Positions 58,163 through 64,000 of a stretch of 64,000 nt of DNA are shown one piece after another. Each line of letters opens with the position of its first letter. Within the stretch, counting starts at the first letter, position 1. The DNA is from Devosia sp. 2618. Its GTDB lineage: Bacteria > Pseudomonadota > Alphaproteobacteria > Rhizobiales > Devosiaceae. Made by a program: the position numbers and the translations under genes. The stretch spans positions 4,154,001 to 4,218,000 of the forward strand of contig NZ_JBEPOO010000001.1 of the NCBI RefSeq assembly GCF_040546815.1, read 5' to 3'. The notes beneath the pieces were generated by a model. That model was not told where the DNA came from. It made no database searches and saw nothing but the letters and a program-made list of their open reading frames with translations.

Positions 58163-59146
58163 ATGACTGAGTACGCCAATCTGCCTGACACCGAATATTC
58201 GGCTCGGGAGCTGTTCGGCATCGACACCGATATGAAGGTGATGGGCTACAAAGAAGCCAACAGCCACGTGCCACCGATCGATCCGGATTACCTGTTCGAC
58301 CGCAACACGACCCTGGCGATTCTGGCCGGCTTTCAGTACAACCGCCGCGTCATGGTGCAGGGCTATCACGGCACCGGCAAGTCGACGCATATCGAGCAGG
58401 TTGCGGCGCGCCTCAACTGGCCGCTGGTCCGCGTGAACCTCGACAGCCATGTGTCGCGTATCGATCTCGTCGGCAAGGACGCGATCGTGCTCAAGGACGG
58501 CAAGCAGATCACCGAATTCCGCGATGGCATCCTGCCATGGGCCGTGCAGAACAACGTCGCGCTGGTGTTTGACGAATATGACGCCGGTCGTCCAGACGTG
58601 ATGTTCGTGATCCAGCGCGTGCTTGAAGTGGCGGGTCGGCTGACCTTGCTCGACCAGAACCGCGTGATCGTGCCCCATCCGGCGTTCCGGCTGTTCTCGA
58701 CCACCAATACCATTGGTCTGGGCGATACGTCGGGCCTCTATCACGGCACCCAGCAGATCAACCAGGGTCAGATGGACCGCTGGAGCCTGGTCACGACGCT
58801 GAACTACCTGCCACACGACAAGGAAGTCGGCATCGTTCTGGCCAAGAACAAAGCCTATGGCGCCGACGAGAAGGGCAAGAAGCTCGTCTCCAACATGGTG
58901 CGTCTGGCTGACCTCACCCGTCAGGCTTTCATCAATGGCGATCTGTCGACCGTCATGAGCCCGCGTGCTGTCATCACCTGGGCCGAAAACACCCAGATTT
59001 TCGGTGGCGATATCGGCTTTGCCTTCCGGCTGACGTTTCTGAACAAATGCGACGAACTCGAGCGCCCCGTGGTTGCCGAATTCTACCAGCGCGTGTTCGG
59101 CGAAGATCTGCCTGAATCGTCGGCCAATCTGGCTGTATCGGTTTAA
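58163..59146 (+). CDS. cobS: Aerobic cobaltochelatase subunit CobS
   Basis: A 327-residue AAA+ ATPase that works with CobN and CobT to insert cobalt into hydrogenobyrinic acid a,c-diamide in aerobic B12 synthesis. Walker A is [18 protein letters not shown], Walker B is [17 protein letters not shown], and sensor 1 is [31 protein letters not shown], all characteristic of CobS. The ATG is at 58163. cobT follows on the same strand, but a 149-bp gap with a PAL-B copy separates the two. CobN is not in the window. No cobalamin riboswitch is visible upstream. Confidence 0.95.
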   Translation: MTEYANLPDTEYSARELFGIDTDMKVMGYKEANSHVPPIDPDYLFDRNTTLAILAGFQYNRRVMVQGYHGTGKSTHIEQVAARLNWPLVRVNLDSHVSRIDLVGKDAIVLKDGKQITEFRDGILPWAVQNNVALVFDEYDAGRPDVMFVIQRVLEVAGRLTLLDQNRVIVPHPAFRLFSTTNTIGLGDTSGLYHGTQQINQGQMDRWSLVTTLNYLPHDKEVGIVLAKNKAYGADEKGKKLVSNMVRLADLTRQAFINGDLSTVMSPRAVITWAENTQIFGGDIGFAFRLTFLNKCDELERPVVAEFYQRVFGEDLPESSANLAVSV

Positions 59147-59151
59147 GTTAA

Positions 59152-59273
59152 AGGCCCCCTCACCCGGCCCTTCGGGCCGACCTCTCCCCCAAGGGAGAGG
59201 TGCAGGGGGTTCGGCGTTTCTCACCTCTCCCTTGGGGGAGAGGTCGCCGCGTAGCGGCGGGTGAGGGGGCCTT
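59152..59273. repeat. PAL-B inverted repeat, copy 5, between cobS and cobT
   Basis: GGCCCCCTCACCCGGCCCTTCGGGCC...CTCTCCCCCAAGGGAGAGGTG is followed by a near-complementary arm CACCTCTCCCTTGGGGGAGAGGTCGCC...GGCGGGTGAGGGGGCC with only about 20 bp between. It splits a gene pair that must act as one complex. Confidence 0.9.
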
Positions 59274-59295
59274 CCCCCAACCGACGAGCATCCAG

Positions 59296-61185
59296 ATGGC
59301 ACAACCACCGCGCAGCAAAGCCAATAAGCCAGACCAGACCCAGCTGTTCAAATCAGCCATGGGTGCGACGGTGCGCGCCATTGGTGGCAAGGCCGATCTT
59401 GAAGTGACCTTTACGGCTGATCGGCCGCTTTTGACCTCGGACAAGGCGCGTCTGGCCAATCTGCCGCGCCTGCCCACCAAGCGCGATATTGCCATTGCCC
59501 GCGGGCAGGGCGACGCCATGGCCATGCGTCTGGCCAGCCACGATCCCGATACCCACCGCAAGCGCTCGCCGATGGACCCCATCGCCCGCGCCGCGTTCGA
59601 CGCGCTCGAACAGGCCCGTGTCGAGGCTCTGGGCTGCGTGCGCATGCCCGGCATGGTCGGCAATATCAGCGAAATGCTGGAAGACCGGCTGTTCCGCGCC
59701 AATTTTGCCGAGATCGACGACAAGGGCGATGCGCCGATCGCCGAGGCCCTTGGCCTGCTGTTGCGTGAAAAGCTCGCTGGCGTGCCGGTGCCACCATCGG
59801 GCCACGCGCTGGTTGATCTGTGGCGCAAGGAAATCGAAGACAAGGGCGGCAAGTCGCTCGATGATCTTCTGACCCGCTACGAAAATCAGGACGAGTTCAG
59901 CAAGGCCGCCAAGGCGCTGCTGCGCGATCTCAACCTTGTGCCCGAAAGCGAACTGGAAGACCCTGACGCGTCGGACGATGAGACCGACGAAAATCAGGAA
60001 CCCGATCAGGGCGAAGCCTCCGACCAGTCGCCCGAACAGGGCGAGGGCGAGAACGACAGCGAGGATTCCGATCAGGACGAGCAGGCCGGCGAATCGGAAG
60101 AAACCGGCGATGTCGACGGCATTGAGTCCGACATGGCCGATACCGACGAGGACGCTGCGGCCGAAGCTGGCGAAGACGCACCCATGCCCCCACCGGGTAA
60201 GGATGGCGGCACCCAGCTCTCCAATCAGTTCAACTACAAGGTGTTCACCACCAAGTTCGACGAGATCGTCAAGGCGGCCGAACTCTGCCCGCCCGACGAG
60301 CTCGATCAGCTCCGTGCTCTGCTCGACAAGCAGTTGGAAAACCTGGCCGGCGCCGTGGCGCGGCTGGCCAACAAGCTGCAGCGTCGTTTGATGGCGAAGC
60401 AAAACCGCTCTTGGCAGTTCGATCTCGAAGAAGGCCTGCTCGATACGGCGCGTCTGACGCGTGTCGTCACCGACCCGATGCAGGCTCTGTCCTTCAAGGT
60501 CGAAAACGACACCGATTTCCGCGACACAGTCGTCACCTTGCTGATCGACAATTCCGGCTCGATGCGCGGCCGCCCGATCACCATTGCGGCGATCTGCGGC
60601 GACATTCTTGCGCGCACGCTGGAGCGTTGCGGCGTCAAGGTCGAGATCCTGGGTTTCACCACCCGCGCCTGGAAGGGGGGCAAGAGCCGCGAAGCCTGGC
60701 TCGAAGCGGGCCGTCCGGCCAATCCGGGCCGCGTCAACGATGTGCGCCACATCATCTACAAGGCTGCCGACGAGCCATGGCGTCATGCCCGCCGCAACCT
60801 CGGCCTGATGATGCGCGAAGGTCTGCTCAAGGAAAACATCGACGGCGAAGCGCTCGAATGGGCCCGTCGACGCCTGATGGCCCGTCCTGAAGCGCGCCGT
60901 ATCCTCATGGTGATTTCCGATGGGGCGCCGGTCGATGACTCGACCCAGTCGGTCAATGCCGGCAATTATCTCGAAGCCCATCTCCGTCAGGTGATCGAGG
61001 ACATCGAAACCCGCTCGCCCATCCAGCTGGTGGCGGTGGGCATTGGCCATGACGTGACGCGTTATTATCGCCGCGCCGTCACCCTGCTCGATGCCGAAGA
61101 ACTGGCCGGAGCGCTGACCGACGAGCTGGCCTCGTTGTTTGACGAAGAAATGCCGGCTCAAGCACGGCGGCGGGGACGGGGATGA
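59296..61185 (+). CDS. cobT: Aerobic cobaltochelatase subunit CobT
   Basis: A 629-residue partner of CobS. The N-terminal domain begins at the ATG at 59296 ([18 protein letters not shown]). A long acidic, low-complexity linker (about residues 215-300, rich in D, E and Q) follows. The C-terminal von Willebrand A domain carries the MIDAS motif [20 protein letters not shown] and later [14 protein letters not shown]. This layout is diagnostic for CobT. Its stop overlaps the next gene by four bases (ATGA at 61182-61185), so the phytase-like esterase is co-translated. Confidence 0.95.
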   Translation: MAQPPRSKANKPDQTQLFKSAMGATVRAIGGKADLEVTFTADRPLLTSDKARLANLPRLPTKRDIAIARGQGDAMAMRLASHDPDTHRKRSPMDPIARAAFDALEQARVEALGCVRMPGMVGNISEMLEDRLFRANFAEIDDKGDAPIAEALGLLLREKLAGVPVPPSGHALVDLWRKEIEDKGGKSLDDLLTRYENQDEFSKAAKALLRDLNLVPESELEDPDASDDETDENQEPDQGEASDQSPEQGEGENDSEDSDQDEQAGESEETGDVDGIESDMADTDEDAAAEAGEDAPMPPPGKDGGTQLSNQFNYKVFTTKFDEIVKAAELCPPDELDQLRALLDKQLENLAGAVARLANKLQRRLMAKQNRSWQFDLEEGLLDTARLTRVVTDPMQALSFKVENDTDFRDTVVTLLIDNSGSMRGRPITIAAICGDILARTLERCGVKVEILGFTTRAWKGGKSREAWLEAGRPANPGRVNDVRHIIYKAADEPWRHARRNLGLMMREGLLKENIDGEALEWARRRLMARPEARRILMVISDGAPVDDSTQSVNAGNYLEAHLRQVIEDIETRSPIQLVAVGIGHDVTRYYRRAVTLLDAEELAGALTDELASLFDEEMPAQARRRGRG

Positions 61186-62174
61186 CCCGGCTTCTCGCCG
61201 CAATCGCTGCGGCCTTGCTGGTGGGCGTCTCCGCCGCCAGCGCGGTCGAAGCGACGGTGAGTGCCACCCCAATCACCCGGTTCAAGGATAGCGACATCGA
61301 CCAGAAGGTCGACAAGCTGATCTTTCGTGGCGGCATCGCCATGACCAGCCCCGATGACACTTTTGGAGGCCTCTCGGGCCTGACAGTCACCGGCCCCGAC
61401 CAGCATGTCACCTTCGTCTCAGACCGGGGCAATTTCGTTGTCGGGCAACTGGCCTATGACGATGATGATCGCCTGTTCGGCTTTATCGGGGTGCGCATCG
61501 AGGCCATGCGCAATTCCAAGGGCGATGTGCTGCCCCGCCAATATGCCAAGGACGCCGAAAGCGTCGATACGGTCTATCGTGATGGCGTTCCCGTCGCCGT
61601 CCGCGTCGGCTTCGAGCACCTGACCCGCGTCGCCGACTTTGCGATCACCGATGGCATGCCCGGCGGTCCGGCGCGGGAAGTTGCCATCCCGCAATGGCTG
61701 ACCGATCTGCGCACCAATGAATCACTGGAATCGGTCTGCATCGCACCGCCCGCTTCACCGGTTGCCGGCTCGACCCTGCTGCTGACCGAGGAATATCTCG
61801 ACGAGGCCGGCAATCATCGCGGCTATCTGCTCGGCCAGAACGACAAGGGCCCGATCACCTATTTCAATAGCCCGGTGGTCAATCCCACCGAATGTGCCTT
61901 CCTGCCCAATGGCGATCTGCTGGTGTTGGAGCGCGGCATTTCCATGCTGAGCTTCGTGATGAACCTCCGCCGGGTTCCTGCCGCCGACGTGCGGCCGGGC
62001 AATCTGATGGTGGGCGAATTGCTGTTATCGGCCACCGGCGGCTCGATCGACAATATGGAAGCCATGACAGTCCACACTGCACCCAATGGCGAAATGCGGA
62101 TTTTGATCGGCTCGGACAACAATTTCAACGATTGGCAGCGCAGCCTGCTGCTGGAATTTGCACTGCCGGAATAG
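61182..62174 (+). CDS. Exported phytase-like esterase-family protein
   Basis: A 330-residue protein with a signal peptide ([21 protein letters not shown]). It shows the 'esterase-like activity of phytase' fold, a beta-propeller family: [41 protein letters not shown], then [12 protein letters not shown] and [42 protein letters not shown]. The substrate is uncertain. It is coupled to cobT by an ATGA overlap, although no functional tie to B12 is known to me. It is convergent with the queuosine-precursor transporter. Confidence 0.87.
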   Translation: MTRLLAAIAAALLVGVSAASAVEATVSATPITRFKDSDIDQKVDKLIFRGGIAMTSPDDTFGGLSGLTVTGPDQHVTFVSDRGNFVVGQLAYDDDDRLFGFIGVRIEAMRNSKGDVLPRQYAKDAESVDTVYRDGVPVAVRVGFEHLTRVADFAITDGMPGGPAREVAIPQWLTDLRTNESLESVCIAPPASPVAGSTLLLTEEYLDEAGNHRGYLLGQNDKGPITYFNSPVVNPTECAFLPNGDLLVLERGISMLSFVMNLRRVPAADVRPGNLMVGELLLSATGGSIDNMEAMTVHTAPNGEMRILIGSDNNFNDWQRSLLLEFALPE

Positions 62175-62300
62175 GGGATACCCCCACCCAGCCCCCCCCT
62201 GATAGGGGGAGGAGCCCATCCGGCGTTTGCCAACAATCCAGCCCCAACCACCGCACAGATTCCTCCCCCTATCAGGGGGAGGCGAGGTGGGGGTATCCCA
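62167..62300. repeat. PAL-G inverted repeat
   Basis: Arms ATACCCCCACCCAGCCCCCCCCTGATAGGGGGAGGA and TCCTCCCCCTATCAGGGGGAGGCGAGGTGGGGGTAT surround about 55 bp. It overlaps the stop region of the esterase gene and fills the convergent junction with the transporter gene. Confidence 0.85.
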
Positions 62301-62310
62301 ACAAAGAATC

Positions 62311-63000
62311 CTAAAGCCGTCCGGCCCCAAGCGCCGGCAGCGGCCTGATCCGCCCCATCAGCAGCCGATAGGGCGCCAGCAACAGCAGCGCCGCCAGGAA
62401 CTTGACCATGAAGTCGCCAGAGGCCAGCGAGGTCCAGAGCGGCACTTCGGGCCCAACGCCCAGCCATGGCGCGGGGAAGCCCAGCGAGCCATCCTCCAGC
62501 CCGAAGAAATAGTCGACGCCGACCAGCGCGGGGGCGAAGGCCACCGAAAAGAAGATCGCGGTATCGATCATCGAACCAAACAGCGATGCAGCCAGCGGCG
62601 GCACAAACCAGGCCTTGGCGGCGCGCAGGCGCGAGAAGATCGAGATATCGAGCAACTGCCCAACGAGGAATGCTGCCGCCGAGGCCAGCGCGATGCGCTG
62701 GGTGGTCGCGGCGCCGCCCTCGGTGTTCCAGGGCAGCGGATTGGCGCTGAGATAGAAGGACAGCGCCAGACCCACCAGAAAGCCAACCAGCACCACCAGC
62801 CGCGCATTGCGCGGGCCGTCATAGCGGTTGGTGAGATCCGAGATCAGGAAGGCAAAGGGGAAGGTGAAGGCCCCCCAGGTCAGCAGGTCAGCCAGATTGA
62901 CCGAGCCGATATGGGCCTGCAGTGGATAGAGAACCAGAATATTGGACGCGGCAACGACCACGACCATGGCGGCCACGGCCGCAATGAAACGAGCTAGCAT
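62311..63000 (-). CDS. Queuosine precursor transporter (YhhQ/QPTR family)
   Basis: A 229-residue inner-membrane protein with about six helices, starting at the ATG at 63000 (MLARFIAAVAAMVVVVAAS) with GAGGTG eight bases upstream. Family marks are LVLYPLQAHIGSVNLADLLTWGAFTFPFAFLISDLTNRYDGPRNAR and LASAAAFLVGQLLDISIFSRLR...WFVPPLAASLFGSMIDTAIFFS. These proteins import preQ1/preQ0 or queuine-type precursors. GluQRS at 19304, which modifies queuosine further, agrees with queuosine use in this organism. No preQ1 riboswitch could be recognised upstream. Confidence 0.9.
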   Translation of the reverse strand: MLARFIAAVAAMVVVVAASNILVLYPLQAHIGSVNLADLLTWGAFTFPFAFLISDLTNRYDGPRNARLVVLVGFLVGLALSFYLSANPLPWNTEGGAATTQRIALASAAAFLVGQLLDISIFSRLRAAKAWFVPPLAASLFGSMIDTAIFFSVAFAPALVGVDYFFGLEDGSLGFPAPWLGVGPEVPLWTSLASGDFMVKFLAALLLLAPYRLLMGRIRPLPALGAGRL

Positions 63001-63086
63001 CAGAATGCACCTCTGTTGGGCGCGATCCAGCAAAAGACCGGTGCGCCGTGTTTTGATCGGGGCAGGGGCGACCCTAACCACCAGAC

Positions 63087-63114
63087 GTCACCCTCGGGCC
63101 AGACCCGAGGGCAC
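63087..63114. repeat. PAL-E-like short hairpin, copy 3
   Basis: GTCACCCTCGGGCCAGACCCGAGGGCAC folds as a stem of CCCTCGGG/CCCGAGGG with a 5-base loop. It lies between the transporter start and PAL-A copy 4. Confidence 0.6.
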
Positions 63115-63125
63115 TTTACTTGTTG

Positions 63126-63257
63126 TGCCACGCCCTCGTGGTTCGAGGGTCGCTGCGCTCCCGCCTCACCATGAGGTCTACTGGGAGCACATTTCTATCT
63201 GGAGCCCTTATGGTGAGGTGCGAGTTCTTACGAGCCTCGAACCACGAGGGCGTGCCC
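63126..63257. repeat. PAL-A inverted repeat, copy 4
   Basis: Outer arms GCCCTCGTGGTTCGAGG / CCTCGAACCACGAGGGC and inner arms CGCCTCACCATGAGG / CCTTATGGTGAGGTGCG with one mismatch. It is located in the 333-bp gap between rpmB and the transporter gene. Confidence 0.9.
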
Positions 63258-63271
63258 ACCATGGTCCCCCC

Positions 63272-63308
63272 AAAAACAAAAACCGCGCGGACTTTTCGGC
63301 CCACGCGG
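63272..63308 (-). terminator. Intrinsic terminator after rpmB
   Basis: On the minus strand CCGCGTGGGC-CGAAAA-GTCCGCGCGG (two mismatches in 10 pairs) runs into TTTTTGTTTTTG. It begins 25 bases beyond the rpmB stop. Confidence 0.75.
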
Positions 63309-63333
63309 CTAATTCTAGATCGGAAGGTTTCGC

Positions 63334-63621
63334 TTAGGCAGCAGCGAGGGCGGCGCGAATTTCCTTCTTGATGCCGGCAGCAAGTGGCGACAGCGTGTCG
63401 TCGCTCTGCTTGAGCAGGAATGCATCGAGGCCACCGCGGTGCTCGACCGAGCGCAGTGCTGCAGCAGAAATGCGCAGCTTGACCGAGCGGTTCAGAGCGT
63501 CCGAGATCAGCGTAACGTTCAGCAGGTTCGGGAGGAACCGGCGACGGGTGCGGTTGAGAGCGTGAGAAACGTTGTTCCCGGTCATTACGCCCTTACCAGT
63601 CAATTCGCAGCGACGTGCCAT
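63334..63621 (-). CDS. rpmB: 50S ribosomal protein L28
   Basis: A 95-residue ribosomal protein of the large subunit. The N-terminal [43 protein letters not shown] is the conserved L28 sequence. The C-terminal [38 protein letters not shown] is the longer alphaproteobacterial form. It has its own terminator downstream and a 214-bp divergent region toward the DUF3108 gene, where I mark no specific promoter. Confidence 0.96.
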   Translation of the reverse strand: MARRCELTGKGVMTGNNVSHALNRTRRRFLPNLLNVTLISDALNRSVKLRISAAALRSVEHRGGLDAFLLKQSDDTLSPLAAGIKKEIRAALAAA

Positions 63622-63835
63622 TTTCGATATCCTATTTGTGTAAAGGTCCTGCGTGGCAGAGAATTCCGCGACGGGCCTCGATTGTTATGAAATCTGGGGC
63701 GTCTTTAGAGAAAACGGGTGCTGCCGTCAAGGCAAAGCGGGCTCAAACGGCCGCGAGCGCCTTGCATGGGCCATAAGCCGCAGGCAATTTCAGACCAATA
63801 GCTGATTCGCGCCCCTCACCGCAGAGAGCCAAGCC

Positions 63836-64000
63836 TTGATCAAGTTTCGACTCATTCCCGTAGCCGCCCTGGCGGTGTTCCTGAGCCATCCGGCCAGCGC
63901 CGCCGAGGTGGACGCTACGGCTAAGTATGTCGTGACGCTGGGCGGCATCAATATCGCCAATATCAGCGTCGACCTCGACGACAATGGCAGCCGCTACGAT
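63836..64000 (+). CDS. DUF3108-domain exported protein, C-terminus outside window
   Basis: The first 55 residues of a protein read from TTG 63836 (MIKFRLIPVAALAVFLSHP). A signal peptide ends near ASAAEVDA. The start of the mature part, TAKYVVTLGGINIANISVDLDDNGSRYD, matches the beginning of DUF3108 proteins, which commonly lie divergent from rpmB in Hyphomicrobiales as I recall. The function of the family is unknown. No earlier start codon with a signal peptide is seen. Only the N-terminus is available, so the family call is moderate. Confidence 0.7.
   Translation, partial: MIKFRLIPVAALAVFLSHPASAAEVDATAKYVVTLGGINIANISVDLDDNGSRYD

Noticed and set aside
63001..63086. preQ1 riboswitch upstream of the queuosine precursor transporter
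   Set aside because: I could not find the hairpin plus A-rich tail of preQ1-I or the preQ1-II pattern; a covariance search would be needed to be certain.
3418..63257. Recurring palindromic repeats considered as CRISPR arrays
   Set aside because: Copies are single or paired, far apart, lack uniform 30-40 bp spacers, and no cas gene is present.

Overview
The window is a GC-rich bacterial chromosome segment of mostly housekeeping content. It carries about 67 protein genes and two tRNA genes. Gene content and order point to an alphaproteobacterium of the Hyphomicrobiales (Rhizobiales). The main markers are the CpdR response regulator beside ftsEX, aerobic cobaltochelatase CobS/CobT, GluQRS, the prsA-argJ-GNAT-mutT block divergent from secA, aroK-aroB beside xerD/accA, and an SOS box of the alphaproteobacterial GTTC-N7-GTTC type. 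Devosia or a close relative is my best guess from protein flavour. That is inference, because no marker gene such as 16S is present.

Layout. 1-3.4 kb: gloB (cut by the window edge), a methyltransferase, hisC and a prephenate/arogenate dehydrogenase. 3.5-9 kb: a DUF2125 protein, a ChaC-like cyclotransferase, an SOS-box-preceded small gene, plsC, a YcxB-like protein and ftsX-ftsE. 9-15 kb: a zinc-ribbon membrane protein coupled to cpdR, then lysA, a second ChaC-like gene and argH, with a TlpA-like thioredoxin divergent from argH. 15-20 kb: a YjfB-type motility protein, rhomboid protease, cobalamin adenosyltransferase, and a LysR regulator divergent from an oxidoreductase/DUF4260 pair. 19-26 kb: gluQRS, a DNA glycosylase, a LuxR-type regulator, an outer-membrane beta-barrel, a carboxylesterase, an HNH nuclease, a ParDE toxin-antitoxin pair, dsbB and a DUF72 protein. 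26-33.6 kb: a second beta-barrel, a D,D-carboxypeptidase, a DJ-1/HxlR/AAC(3) group, a MATE exporter, azlCD and tRNA-Leu. 33.6-40 kb: an apbE-nosR pair without nosZ, small proteins, tusA, a CAP lipoprotein, tRNA-Arg and a second LuxR-type regulator. 40-50 kb: a nuclease, an M48 protease, a Flp pilin, mutT/GNAT/argJ, prsA and secA. 50-64 kb: an L,D-transpeptidase, accA, xerD, aroK-aroB, bolA, a J-domain protein, cobS-cobT, a phytase-like esterase, a queuosine-precursor transporter, rpmB and a DUF3108 protein.

Together the genes cover amino-acid synthesis (His, Tyr/Phe, Lys, Arg, shikimate), envelope biogenesis and division (ftsEX, plsC, carboxypeptidase, L,D-transpeptidase, secA, prsA), cobalamin synthesis and activation, glutathione/methylglyoxal metabolism and redox folding (tlpA, dsbB). 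I see no prophage, CRISPR array, transposase or secretion-system island.

The most striking non-coding feature is a dense set of intergenic inverted repeats in at least seven families (called PAL-A to PAL-G here). They occupy every convergent gene junction of about 130 bp or more, and some are nested inside others. No unmistakably new system is visible. The best leads are the SOS-box gene at 5.3-5.7 kb, the solitary nosR-apbE pair, the PAL-D hairpins with compensatory stem changes, and palindromic operator candidates upstream of accA and nosR.
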